DNA from: RUG100 sp050953405 | GTDB lineage: Bacteria; Bacillota; Clostridia; Peptostreptococcales; Anaerovoracaceae | Direction of reading: 5' to 3' | NCBI GenBank assembly: GCA_050953405.1 | Contig: JBMNMP010000001.1 | Span: 186,001-250,000, forward strand | DNA length: 64,000 bases | In this document: positions 17,327 to 25,826 of the stretch, piece by piece | Layout of the letters: each line of letters starts with the position of its first letter | Numbering within the stretch: the stretch's first letter is position 1 | The notes under the pieces: model-generated | Databases searched by the model: none | Told to the model about the DNA's origin: nothing | The model's input: only the letters and a program-made list of their open reading frames with translations | Translations under genes and position numbers: made by a program

Positions 17327-17530
17327 AAATACATATTGCGATGACGGGAATAAGCCGTTTTTAAACGATCTCTCAGAGAGCGGCCGTATGGTGCAAGGCC
17401 GCAGATCCGGAACCGGCGTCTCACCCCCGAGCAGAACCTTATGAGTGGGAACCGGTGATGGCCGGGTCCAAGTAAGAGTGGTACCGCGAAAGTTTCAATG
17501 CCTTCGTCTCTTGCAGGCGAGGGCATTTTT
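17327..17530 (+). ncRNA. T-box leader, leucine (CUC) specifier
   Basis: The conserved T-box AGAGTGGTACCGCG is at 17475-17488. Stem I starts near GACGGGAATAAGCCG; GCCG there pairs with CGGC (17414-17417) and GGG with CCC, leaving a specifier loop GTCTCA whose CTC (17420-17422) is a leucine codon followed by A. A hairpin with GGTG in its loop (GCGGCC...GGCCGC) is the likely apical platform. The terminator is at 17499-17529. Uncharged tRNA-Leu(GAG) would bind and allow transcription of leuACDB. The codon assignment is my folding by eye. Confidence 0.9.
17499..17529 (+). terminator. T-box terminator before leuA
   Basis: TGCCTTCG pairs with CGAGGGCA (one G-U) and is followed by TTTTT. Its 5' arm overlaps the region needed by the antiterminator that the T-box sequence forms. 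Confidence 0.85.
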
Positions 17531-17606
17531 GACGTCATCCGCCATGCATACAGGCAGGAGACAGCAAACGGAGCGGGCCGTAATAGAAGGAGCAAAGAAG
17601 ATAGAC

Positions 17607-19328
17607 ATGCAGAACAATAAAAAGTACAGCGTGGGATATTACCTCCCGCCCGAAGAATCGGACAGCTGGGTCAAGAAGGATCGTATCTACGAGGCACCCA
17701 GGTGGTGCAGCGTCGACCTCAGAGACGGAAACCAGGCATTGATCGTGCCCATGACGCTGGAGGAAAAACTGGACTTCTTCAAGTATCTGGTCCAGATAGG
17801 TTTCAAGGAGATCGAAGTCGGTTTCCCTGCGGCCAGCGACACAGAATACGAACTGCTGCGGGTGCTGATCGAAAAAGATCTGATACCCGATGACGTAAAG
17901 GTCCAGGTACTGACACAGTCGCGGGAACACATCATTTCCAAGACATTCGAAGCCCTGAAGGGCGCCAGGAATGCGATAGTCCACCTGTACAATTCGACCT
18001 CCGTCGCTCAGAGAGAGCAGGTCTTCAAGAAGGACAAAGACGCTATCAAAAAGATCGCCACCGACGGAGCTGAACTGATCAAAAAATACGCGGCCAGACA
18101 GGCGGCGGAAACGGGCACCAGCTTCCAGTTTGAATACTCACCGGAGAGCTTTACGGGAACAGAACCGGAATACGCTGCCGAAGTCTGTAACGCCGTCATC
18201 GATATCTGGGAACCGACACCCGAAAACAAGGTCATCATCAACCTGCCGAGTACGGTAGAAATGTCCCTGCCGCACATCTACGCCGATCAGATCCAGTACG
18301 TCAGCGATCACCTTCACAGCAGAGAAAACGTGATCGTATCCCTGCACCCGCACAACGACCGGGGAACCGGAGTTGCAGACGCAGAGCTGGGCCTGCTGGC
18401 AGGCGGCGACAGGATCGAGGGAACACTGTTCGGCAACGGCGAGCGCACCGGAAATGTGGATATCGTGACCCTGGCGCTCAACATGTACACCCACGGCGTG
18501 GATCCCGGCCTCGACTTCAGCGATATGCCGACCTGTGTCCGGAACTACGAACTGTTCACCGGCATGAAGGTACCCCCGAGGCAGCCTTACGGCGGCAAGC
18601 TGGTATTCGCAGCTTTCTCCGGCAGTCATCAGGATGCGATCGCCAAGGGCATGAAATACAGAGAAGATCACCTCAGCGAGAGCGGGGAAGACCGCTGGAC
18701 GGTCCCCTACCTGCCCATCGATCCGCACGATCTCGGCAGAGAATACGAAGCCGATGTCATCAGGATCAACAGCCAGTCCGGAAAGGGCGGCGTAGCTTAT
18801 ATCCTGCAGCACAACTTCGGCTACACGATACCGCCGAAGATGCGCGAGGAAGTCGGTTACATGGTCAAGGACATCTCCGACAAGGAGCACAAGGAACTGT
18901 CGCCTGACGAGATCTTCGCCCTCTTCGATGAAGAATACATCAACATGTTCGACCCCATCGATATCAGAGATGCAACCTTCAAGCGCCATTCGGACTACAA
19001 GGACGGCTCTGTGATCTCGGTCAATATGGACGTAGATATCAACGGCGAGCATTACAACCTCGACGGCGAAGGAAACGGTCGTCTCGACGCAGTCAGCAAT
19101 GCGCTGAGAAAAACGCCTTACTCGATCAGCTATGACTTCGTCACCTATTCGGAGCACGCGCTGGAATCGGAATCCGACTCGCGCGCTGCCGCTTATGTTG
19201 CCATCGCCGATGCCAACGGATGGATCTACTGGGGCGTGGGACTCCACGACGACATCATCTACGCTTCGGTCAACGCACTTGTAAGCGCCATCAACCGCAT
19301 GAACCAGATCAGCCACTTTGTCGAGTAG
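17607..19328 (+). CDS. leuA: 2-isopropylmalate synthase, long form
   Basis: 573 residues from the ATG at 17607; AAGGAG lies 14 bases upstream, a little far, but further upstream starts lie inside the T-box. It condenses acetyl-CoA with 2-oxoisovalerate, the first leucine step. Features are VDLRDGNQALIVPM (metal-binding Asp), EVGFPAASDTEY, the LHPHNDRGTG HxH metal site near residue 245, and GNGERTGNVDIVTLALN. The C-terminal LeuA dimer domain, from about residue 445, should bind leucine for feedback. This is the long fungal/clostridial type. First gene of leuA-C-D-B-DUF364. Confidence 0.96.
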   Translation: MQNNKKYSVGYYLPPEESDSWVKKDRIYEAPRWCSVDLRDGNQALIVPMTLEEKLDFFKYLVQIGFKEIEVGFPAASDTEYELLRVLIEKDLIPDDVKVQVLTQSREHIISKTFEALKGARNAIVHLYNSTSVAQREQVFKKDKDAIKKIATDGAELIKKYAARQAAETGTSFQFEYSPESFTGTEPEYAAEVCNAVIDIWEPTPENKVIINLPSTVEMSLPHIYADQIQYVSDHLHSRENVIVSLHPHNDRGTGVADAELGLLAGGDRIEGTLFGNGERTGNVDIVTLALNMYTHGVDPGLDFSDMPTCVRNYELFTGMKVPPRQPYGGKLVFAAFSGSHQDAIAKGMKYREDHLSESGEDRWTVPYLPIDPHDLGREYEADVIRINSQSGKGGVAYILQHNFGYTIPPKMREEVGYMVKDISDKEHKELSPDEIFALFDEEYINMFDPIDIRDATFKRHSDYKDGSVISVNMDVDINGEHYNLDGEGNGRLDAVSNALRKTPYSISYDFVTYSEHALESESDSRAAAYVAIADANGWIYWGVGLHDDIIYASVNALVSAINRMNQISHFVE

Positions 19329-19367
19329 CAGAGTGACTGCTGATATATAAAGAAAGGAAACAAAGAT

Positions 19368-20636
19368 ATGGGAATGACAATGACGCAGAAGATACTGGCA
19401 GCTCACGCCGGGCTGGACAGCGTCGTCCCGGGACAACTGATCATGGCGAACCTCGATATGGTCCTCGCCAATGACATCACCGGACCGGTATCTATCAATG
19501 AATTTAACAAGGCGGGATTCGACGGGGTCTTCGACAAGAGCCGCATCTCTCTGGTAATGGACCACTTCACGCCTAACAAGGATATCAAGAGTGCCGAGCA
19601 GTGCATGCAGTGCCGCACCTTTGCCAGGAGATTCGACATCGACAATTTCTATGACGTCGGCGAGATGGGCATCGAACACGCCCTGCTGCCCGAAAAGGGA
19701 CTCGTCTGTGCCGGAGAAGCTATCATAGGTGCCGATTCGCACACCTGCACCTACGGCGCACTGGGCGCATTCTCCACGGGCGTCGGCTCCACCGACCTGG
19801 CTGCCGGCATGGCGACGGGACAGGCCTGGTTCAAAGTACCGCTCGCTCTGAGGTTCAACCTGACCGGCAAGCTGTCGAAAAACGTCAGCGGCAAGGACGT
19901 GATCCTGCACATCATCGGCATGATCGGCGTAGACGGCGCACTCTACAAATCCATGGAATTCACCGGCGATGGAGTCGCCAGCCTGACCATGGAAGACCGC
20001 CTCTGCATCTCCAACATGGCTATCGAAGCCGGCGGCAAGAACGGCATCTTCCCTGTGGACGATATCACCAGAGAATACATGAAGGGCCGCGTCGACCGCG
20101 AATGGAAAGAATACCAGGCTGACGAGGACGCAGAATACGAGAAGACTTATGAAATAGATCTGGCGACCATCATGCCGACAGTAAGCTTCCCCCACCTCCC
20201 GGAGAACACGAAGACCATCGATGAAGTGGAAGCGGGCGAAGATATCCGCATCGATCAGGTGGTCATCGGCTCCTGCACGAACGGCCGTATCGAAGACATG
20301 GCTGCAGCAGCGGCAATCATGGATGGAAAACACATCCACAGCGGCGTGCGCGGCATCATCATACCGGCGACTCAGGCGGTTTACAAGGAATGCATCAGGC
20401 GCGGCTACATCGATACTTTCATCGATGCCGGATGCATCGTTTCCACCCCCACCTGCGGCCCCTGCCTCGGCGGCCACATGGGCATACTCGCCGAAGGCGA
20501 AAGATGCGTAGCCACGACAAACAGGAACTTCGTCGGCAGGATGGGACACACCGGGAGTGAAGTATATCTCGCAGGTCCGGCGGTTGCTGCGGCCAGCGCT
20601 ATTGCCGGCAGGATCGCAGGCCCTGACAGCTTATAG
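19368..20636 (+). CDS. leuC: 3-isopropylmalate dehydratase, large subunit
   Basis: 422 residues, the shorter archaeal/clostridial LeuC type. It moves the hydroxyl of isopropylmalate by dehydration and rehydration. Three cysteines bind the [4Fe-4S] cluster: one in VIGSCTNGR (near residue 300) and two in CGPCLGGHMG (near residue 362). GADSHTCTYGALGAFSTGVGSTD is the family's substrate region. AAAGGAAAC lies before the ATG. It works with LeuD, encoded 14 bases downstream. Confidence 0.96.
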   Translation: MGMTMTQKILAAHAGLDSVVPGQLIMANLDMVLANDITGPVSINEFNKAGFDGVFDKSRISLVMDHFTPNKDIKSAEQCMQCRTFARRFDIDNFYDVGEMGIEHALLPEKGLVCAGEAIIGADSHTCTYGALGAFSTGVGSTDLAAGMATGQAWFKVPLALRFNLTGKLSKNVSGKDVILHIIGMIGVDGALYKSMEFTGDGVASLTMEDRLCISNMAIEAGGKNGIFPVDDITREYMKGRVDREWKEYQADEDAEYEKTYEIDLATIMPTVSFPHLPENTKTIDEVEAGEDIRIDQVVIGSCTNGRIEDMAAAAAIMDGKHIHSGVRGIIIPATQAVYKECIRRGYIDTFIDAGCIVSTPTCGPCLGGHMGILAEGERCVATTNRNFVGRMGHTGSEVYLAGPAVAAASAIAGRIAGPDSL

Positions 20637-20650
20637 AGGAGGAAACAGCT

Positions 20651-21136
20651 ATGGATGCAAAAGGAAGAGTACATAAATACGGAAACAACGTGGATACCGA
20701 CGTCATCATCCCTGCGCGGCACCTCAATACCCAGGACCATCAGGAACTGGCCAGCCACTGCATGGAAGATATAGACGCGGATTTTGTGAACAAAGTACAA
20801 AAAGGTGATATAATGGTTGCAGGTGATAACTTCGGCTGCGGCTCTTCACGCGAGCACGCTCCGATCGCGATCAAGGCCAGCGGTATCAGCTGTGTCATCG
20901 CCAACACCTTCGCGCGCATATTCTATCGCAATGCGATCAACATCGGTCTGCCGATACTGGAATGCGCCGAGGCCAGCGAAAAAATCGAAGACGGCGACAT
21001 CGTCAGCATCGATTTTGAGACCGGCACCATCAAAAACGAAACTAAAAATGAAACTTACCAGGCGCTGCCCTTCCCGGATTTCATCAAGGATATCATGAAG
21101 GCCGGCGGCCTGCTGAACAGCTTGAAGAACAAATAG
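20651..21136 (+). CDS. leuD: 3-isopropylmalate dehydratase, small subunit
   Basis: 161 residues, swivel domain of isopropylmalate isomerase. It has NVDTDVIIPARHL, then NFGCGSSREHAPIAIK, the aconitase-family SREH motif with the catalytic serine, then FARIFYRNAINIGLP. AGGAGGAAACAGCT precedes the ATG. Length and motifs match the short LeuD paired with short LeuC. Confidence 0.96.
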   Translation: MDAKGRVHKYGNNVDTDVIIPARHLNTQDHQELASHCMEDIDADFVNKVQKGDIMVAGDNFGCGSSREHAPIAIKASGISCVIANTFARIFYRNAINIGLPILECAEASEKIEDGDIVSIDFETGTIKNETKNETYQALPFPDFIKDIMKAGGLLNSLKNK

Positions 21137-21149
21137 GCAGGAGAAGATC

Positions 21150-22238
21150 ATGAATTACGATATTGCGGTTATCCACGGAGACGGAATAGGTCCCGAAGTC
21201 GTTGACGAAGCACTGAAAGTACTGGACAAAGTGGGCGAAAAGTTCTCTCACACGTTCAATTACGCACCGGTCGCCGCCGGAGGATGTGCCATAGACGAAA
21301 GAGGCGAATGTCTCCCTCAGGATACCATTGACGTATGCAAGCAGTCCGATGCAGTCCTTCTGGGCGCTGTAGGCGGTCCCCGCTGGGACAACTACGCCGG
21401 CGACAAGAGGCCGGAAGCAGCCCTTCTGGGTCTGCGCAAGGAACTGGGACTGTTCGCAAACCTGCGCCCGGCAATGCTGTTCGATGAACTGGCGGATGCC
21501 TGCCCGCTCAAGCCCGAGCTGATCAAGGGCGGACTGGACATCGTTGTCGTCAGGGAACTTACCGGCGGCATATACTTTGGCGAAAAAGGCACCAAAGCCG
21601 ACACGCCACTGGGACCGGCGGCTTATGACATCGAGCAGTACGCGGAAGAAGAAGTGCGGCGCATAGCTATCGTCGCTTTCGATATGGCAATGAAACGCGG
21701 AAAGAAAGTTACCAGCGTCGACAAGGCCAATGTGCTCGAGAGCTCAAGACTCTGGAGACGTGTAGTGGCAGAGGTCGCCGAGGATTATCCCGAGGTCTCT
21801 CTGGAGAATTTCTATGTGGACAACGCCGCTATGCAGCTGGTCAGGGCACCGAAACAATACGATGTGATCGTGACCAGCAATATGTTTGGTGACATCCTCA
21901 GCGATGAGGCCAGCCAGGTCACCGGCTCCATCGGCATGCTGCCTTCGGCCAGTCTGGCCACAGGCAACTTCGGCATGTACGAACCGGTACACGGCAGTGC
22001 TCCGGACATCGCGGGACAGAACAAAGCCAACCCGATGGCGACCATACTCAGCGTAGCCATGATGCTGCGCTATACCTTCGGGCTCACCAAAGAAGCCGAC
22101 GCTGTAGAGAATGCTGTTAAGAAATTCCTTGCTGACGGTTACCGCACCCCGGATCTGCTCGCCAATGAGAAGGAACCGGATAAATTCAATCTGGTGGGTA
22201 CGAAAGAGTGTGGTGACATTATCGCTTCGGAGGTGTAA
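21150..22238 (+). CDS. leuB: 3-isopropylmalate dehydrogenase
   Basis: 362 residues. Mg- and NAD-dependent oxidative decarboxylation of 3-isopropylmalate. Visible are HGDGIGPEVVDEA at the N-terminus, LLGAVGGPRWD, the substrate arginines in LGLFANLRPAM, VVRELTGGIYFG, and the metal site NMFGDILSDEASQVTGSIGMLPSASL. GHGSAPDIAG-type (VHGSAPDIAGQNKANP) binds NAD. GGAG precedes the ATG. It is followed after two bases by the DUF364 gene. Confidence 0.97.
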   Translation: MNYDIAVIHGDGIGPEVVDEALKVLDKVGEKFSHTFNYAPVAAGGCAIDERGECLPQDTIDVCKQSDAVLLGAVGGPRWDNYAGDKRPEAALLGLRKELGLFANLRPAMLFDELADACPLKPELIKGGLDIVVVRELTGGIYFGEKGTKADTPLGPAAYDIEQYAEEEVRRIAIVAFDMAMKRGKKVTSVDKANVLESSRLWRRVVAEVAEDYPEVSLENFYVDNAAMQLVRAPKQYDVIVTSNMFGDILSDEASQVTGSIGMLPSASLATGNFGMYEPVHGSAPDIAGQNKANPMATILSVAMMLRYTFGLTKEADAVENAVKKFLADGYRTPDLLANEKEPDKFNLVGTKECGDIIASEV

Positions 22239-22240
22239 CC

Positions 22241-23011
22241 ATGAGAATTGCAGAGAGAGTTTACCGCGAGTCACTCGCGGCACTGACAGGCAGGACTATA
22301 AAGCGCCTGCAGGTAGGATTAGCGCTGATCGCTGTCGAACTCGACGATGGAAAGATCGGTGTCACACACGTACCACGGGAGGAGATCCCCATGGGCACGA
22401 CGTCCTTCCCCTATGCCGGAGAAAAAGTCGAAGGCATGGAGGCCAAGGTGATCGCAAAGTGGATCATCAACGATATGGACCCGGTTTCCAACGCAGTGGG
22501 CGGTGCCGTTCTGTGCGCAGCCTCCAGAGCCTTCAGCATACCTGATGAAGGCAGCCCAGAAACGATCTACGGACTCAATCTGCACAAAAAAGACCATATC
22601 GGCATGGTCGGATTCATGCCGAATCTCATCCGCAAATTCCAGGAGGAATGTGACAAGGTCATCGTCTTTGATAACGGGCAGCCGAACGGCGGCGATCCCA
22701 AGATCTACCCCACCGCGCAGCAGGACGAACTGCTGCCCGGATGCGACATCGTTATCATCACGGGGACTGCCGTAGCCAACGGCACTGTAGACCACCTGCT
22801 CTCGATCTGCGGCAACGCCCGCAACATTATCATCGCAGGGCCTTCGACACCGATGATCCCCGGCGGATGGATCGGTACCCCGGTGACACATCTGGCCGGT
22901 GTATGGTGGGATCCTGAACACGCGGACGACATCTTCGATGCAGTCGGCAAAGGCGCCAACATACAGAACATCAAGATGTATATGACCAGAAAACTGCTGA
23001 AGATGGACTGA
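22241..23011 (+). CDS. DUF4213/DUF364 protein, putative metal chelation
   Basis: 256 residues. The N-terminal half (EIPMGTTSFPYAGE, near residues 45-60) fits DUF4213, and the C-terminal half (GMVGFMPNLI, VFDNGQP, GCDIVIITGTAVANGTVDHLL, GPSTPMIPG) fits the Rossmann-like DUF364 domain. The family is described as putative heavy-metal chelation and often sits beside metal or nitrogenase-like genes. Here it is only two bases after leuB, so it is translated with the leucine genes and shares the leucine T-box. A role in supplying or protecting iron for LeuCD is an attractive guess with no direct evidence. Confidence 0.8.
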   Translation: MRIAERVYRESLAALTGRTIKRLQVGLALIAVELDDGKIGVTHVPREEIPMGTTSFPYAGEKVEGMEAKVIAKWIINDMDPVSNAVGGAVLCAASRAFSIPDEGSPETIYGLNLHKKDHIGMVGFMPNLIRKFQEECDKVIVFDNGQPNGGDPKIYPTAQQDELLPGCDIVIITGTAVANGTVDHLLSICGNARNIIIAGPSTPMIPGGWIGTPVTHLAGVWWDPEHADDIFDAVGKGANIQNIKMYMTRKLLKMD

Positions 23012-23024
23012 AAAGCGATATTAT

Positions 23025-23052
23025 AAAAGCCGGTGCACTGCACCGGCTTTTT
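23025..23052. terminator. Bidirectional terminator at the end of the leu operon
   Basis: AAAAGCCGGT (23025-23034) pairs perfectly with ACCGGCTTTT (23042-23051), loop GCACTGC. A-run on one side and T-run on the other allow use from both strands, serving the leu operon and the convergent NlpC/P60 gene. Confidence 0.9.
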
Positions 23053-23061
23053 GATTACCTG

Positions 23062-24210
23062 TTATTCAAGACCCGGAAGTCTGATGATGGCAACTACCAT
23101 GCTGGCCGGGATCTTGGAGATGGTCACTCCTCTGCCGCCTGTTGTTGCATGGATGTACTGTCCCCTGTCGTAGTACATGCCTACGTGGAATATCGAATAC
23201 CTGGAACCGCCGTAGCCCATGATGATGATATCCCCGGGCTGAGCAATCTTCAGATTTCTTCCCAGACCGTACTTGCTGTTGTACCTTGCATAGAGACCGC
23301 GTGACGAAGTCCTGGTCAGATTGACACCGGTCACCTTCTTGCCAACCTGCATCATGGTATAGCATGTAAACCCGCTGCAGTCGAAACAGTTAGGACCGGA
23401 AGCTCCCCAGACGTAGGGACATCCGAGCTTTTTTCTGGCCTGCAAAATGACCTTGCCGGAGTTCGTCTGGTAAAAGCCCTTTGTCCTCATAGTTAGAATT
23501 TTGGGAGTCTTGACGACGACCGCACTGCTGTTAGTGTGTGTGGTGATTCCGGCGTTGCTGCGGTAAGCGCGTACCAGATAACGATAACGCGTGCCCGCCT
23601 GTTGTTTTTTGTCTGTGTATGAAAGCGTTTTTGAGCTGAAGCTCTTTAATTTTTTATAAGATTTCTTTGTGTAATTATACTTGTATATAGTGTAGCTGCC
23701 GGCTCCGCTGACCTTTTTCCAGTTGACCTGCACTGTGATCCTTGATTTTGCATAGCCGCTGGCTACCGGCTTTGCCAGCTTTGGAGTGGCCTTTACTGTA
23801 GTCACCTCAGCGGCATCCTTTCCGGATGCGAGGGTCACGTTGTCCGCCGGGATAACGGTTATCCGATAGTAAACTGTAATGCCCGTATTCAGGCCTTTGT
23901 CCCTGAAGGAAGTTGTTTCGCTGTCTACTGCAGCCAGCTTGCTGAACTTGCCGTCCTCTTTGTCGGACCTGTATATTTTGTATCCTGCTGCTCCTTCAAT
24001 GCTGTCCCATGTCAGAGTGACCGAATTATATGTCGTCTTTGTCCTGATGTTCTGAACTGTCTCCGGCACGGTCACTGAAGACTCCTGAGCCACAGCCTGC
24101 GTGTCCGCCGCTGCAACTTCGTCGCTGACATCTGCCGCCATCGCGGGTACGCTCATAATCGTGAATGCCATGGCAACGGATATCGATAATGCAATTAACT
24201 TGCGTTTCAT
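23062..24210 (-). CDS. Secreted FN3-NlpC/P60 peptidoglycan endopeptidase (copy 1)
   Basis: 382 residues. Signal peptide at 1-25 (KRK, hydrophobic core, cleavage after AMA). Two fibronectin type III-like domains follow, about 50-140 and 145-235. The NlpC/P60 domain occupies about 255-382: KLGCPYVWGASGPNCFDCSGF carries the catalytic Cys, FHVGMYYDRGQYIHATTGG the His pair region. It should cut peptide stems, gamma-D-Glu to diamino acid. The nearest neighbour upstream is a paralogue of the same layout. A promoter and a direct repeat lie upstream. Confidence 0.92.
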   Translation of the reverse strand: MKRKLIALSISVAMAFTIMSVPAMAADVSDEVAAADTQAVAQESSVTVPETVQNIRTKTTYNSVTLTWDSIEGAAGYKIYRSDKEDGKFSKLAAVDSETTSFRDKGLNTGITVYYRITVIPADNVTLASGKDAAEVTTVKATPKLAKPVASGYAKSRITVQVNWKKVSGAGSYTIYKYNYTKKSYKKLKSFSSKTLSYTDKKQQAGTRYRYLVRAYRSNAGITTHTNSSAVVVKTPKILTMRTKGFYQTNSGKVILQARKKLGCPYVWGASGPNCFDCSGFTCYTMMQVGKKVTGVNLTRTSSRGLYARYNSKYGLGRNLKIAQPGDIIIMGYGGSRYSIFHVGMYYDRGQYIHATTGGRGVTISKIPASMVVAIIRLPGLE

Positions 24211-24273
24211 TTTGTTTGACCTTCTTCTATTATTTTTTTGTATCTTTTCTTCCTTATTCCTGACACGTTGCCT

Positions 24274-24335
24274 ATCTTACTATTTCGTCACTTTCGAGGC
24301 AACAAATAGCGGCTAATCTTCACATAATTTTCATA
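24274..24335 (-). promoter_or_regulatory. Promoter and direct-repeat box of NlpC/P60 copy 1
   Basis: On the minus strand, TTGCCT (24297-24302) and TAAGAT (24274-24279) are 17 bases apart. Upstream, TATGAA-N5-TGTGAA (24319-24335) forms a tandem repeat like OmpR/WalR-family boxes. It ends 16 bases before the -35, one helical turn more than in copy 2. Confidence 0.6.
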
Positions 24336-24341
24336 TTATAA

Positions 24342-24394
24342 AAGCACAGCCAGCGAACCCGCTCCGCGGCTCCGGTAAGCTGTGCTTATTTTTT
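24342..24394 (-). terminator. Terminator after NlpC/P60 copy 2
   Basis: On the minus strand AAGCACAGC (24379-24387) pairs with GCTGTGCTT (24342-24350), with a GC-rich loop, followed by TTATAAT. On the plus strand the other side has TTATTTTTT, so it is potentially bidirectional. Confidence 0.75.
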
Positions 24395-24411
24395 ATATCA
24401 TTTAGCAGGCC

Positions 24412-25650
24412 TTACTTCAGTCCCTTCAGTCTCAATATGGAAACCACCAGGCTCCCGGGTACTTTGGTGATGGTGACTCCTCTGCCGCCTGTCGTGGCAT
24501 GGATGTATCTGCCGTCACCGTAGTAGATGCCCACATGGAAGATCCTGTGTTTTGATCTGCCGTATCCGTAGAGCAGTATGTCTCCGGGCTGAGCCTTGGA
24601 CAGGCTCCTGCCGATGCTGTATTTCTTATAATGGTTGTAAATCCCCTGAGCGGAGTATCTGGTTATCTTCACGCCGCTGACGCCCGCGTGCCTCATCGTC
24701 CAGTAAGTAAAACCGCTGCAGTCAAACCTGTATGGTCCCTCAGCTCCCAGCACATAGGGACAGCCCAGCTTTTTCCTGGCCGTCTTCAGTATCTGAGCCT
24801 GATACGTGTACTTGTATGTCTTTGTAGATTTTTTCAGTACCTTAGGTACATATACGCTGCTGTAGGTGGCTTTGCCCTTGGCCTTCCTGCCGTCGACCGT
24901 CCTGTAGGGAACCACCTTGAAAGTCTGGGTGCTCTTCTTCTTGAGGCCGCCTCTGGTGACTTTGAGGGTCTTGCCGCTCCTTACGTTCCGGAGACCCGTC
25001 CAGCTTTTTCCATTCTTTATATAAACCATGTAGCCGCTGGCTCCGCTGATTTTGTTCCATTTCACCCTTGCCTTGGTTCCCGTCTTCAGGTAACTCCTGG
25101 CACTGGTCTTGTCAACCATCGGCTTTGCGGAAACAACGTCCGAATCCGTTTCCAGCTGCAGATCTGCCGCGCTGATGTTCTTCGCCGCTGCCACCTGCTC
25201 TCCGGTCACCGCCGAACTGACGCGAAAGTACTTCATCTCGCCGGTCTTCAGATCTTTGACCGTGTAGGATGTATCCGTCGTCGTCGCTATCCTGGTGTAT
25301 TCTCCGTCCTCTGATTCCGCCATGTAGATTTCATATTCTTCAACGCCATCTACGGCATCCCAGCTCAATTTGATGCTGTCATATCCGCGGGCGTCTGCTG
25401 CATTTACCTCTTCCGGCGCCTTGTCTACGATCACCGGTTCATTCTCCGGTGCTGCGCCGCTGTTTGTTGTAGTCTCTGTTGTTTTTTCTGTCTCGCCGTT
25501 CTCAGTCTTCTGATCCTGACCGCCGTTTTCATTCACGACAGTGGTACCCTGCTGTGCATTCGCTGCTTCCTGCGCAAACCCTGTAGCCGGGACCATGCCC
25601 GCAGCCATGACCATCATTGCTAAACTCAGTATTGCGACCTTTAGTTTCAT
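24412..25650 (-). CDS. Secreted FN3-NlpC/P60 peptidoglycan endopeptidase (copy 2)
   Basis: 412 residues. Signal peptide at about 1-26 (KLK, hydrophobic core, cleavage near GFA), then a Glu/Thr/Asn-rich linker to residue 75, two FN3-like domains, and an NlpC/P60 domain from about 290. The catalytic Cys is in RFDCSGFTYW and the His in FHVGIYYGDGRYIHATTGGRGVTI. Domain order and the catalytic domain closely match the gene downstream, so this is a tandem duplication with divergent N-terminal parts. The linker is extra. Likely acts on cell-wall stem peptides outside the cell. Confidence 0.92.
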   Translation of the reverse strand: MKLKVAILSLAMMVMAAGMVPATGFAQEAANAQQGTTVVNENGGQDQKTENGETEKTTETTTNSGAAPENEPVIVDKAPEEVNAADARGYDSIKLSWDAVDGVEEYEIYMAESEDGEYTRIATTTDTSYTVKDLKTGEMKYFRVSSAVTGEQVAAAKNISAADLQLETDSDVVSAKPMVDKTSARSYLKTGTKARVKWNKISGASGYMVYIKNGKSWTGLRNVRSGKTLKVTRGGLKKKSTQTFKVVPYRTVDGRKAKGKATYSSVYVPKVLKKSTKTYKYTYQAQILKTARKKLGCPYVLGAEGPYRFDCSGFTYWTMRHAGVSGVKITRYSAQGIYNHYKKYSIGRSLSKAQPGDILLYGYGRSKHRIFHVGIYYGDGRYIHATTGGRGVTITKVPGSLVVSILRLKGLK

Positions 25651-25698
25651 TTTACCTCTCTCCTTCTAAATTTAGTGCCGTTTTGCAGCACGATGACT

Positions 25699-25749
25699 AT
25701 GTTATCGAAGGGGAGAAATCGAGTCAAGGCTAATCACATAGTCTTCACA
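25699..25749 (-). promoter_or_regulatory. Promoter and direct-repeat box of NlpC/P60 copy 2
   Basis: On the minus strand TTGACT (25722-25727) and TAACAT (25699-25704) are 17 bases apart. TGTGAA-N5-TGTGAT (25733-25749) ends five bases before the -35. The spacing and hexamers resemble WalR boxes (TGTWAH-N5-TGTWAH), which control wall hydrolases in Bacilli, except for G at the fourth place. Confidence 0.6.
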
Positions 25750-25768
25750 GAACGTTTAGGCGAGTAAC

Positions 25769-25805
25769 AAAAAAGTGACGGAAGTGTTGAAATCCGTCAC
25801 TTTTT
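25769..25805. terminator. Terminator after glyA
   Basis: AAAAAAGTGACGG (25769-25781) pairs with CCGTCACTTTTT (25794-25805) around a 12-base loop. It follows the glyA stop on the minus strand and has T-runs on both strands. Confidence 0.85.
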
Positions 25806-25826
25806 CACCATATTGCATACTCCCGC

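Noticed and set aside
18138..20549. 803-codon open frame on the minus strand opposite leuA and leuC
   Set aside because: It mirrors two well-recognised genes, with valine/aspartate-heavy composition typical of a reverse shadow and no domain.
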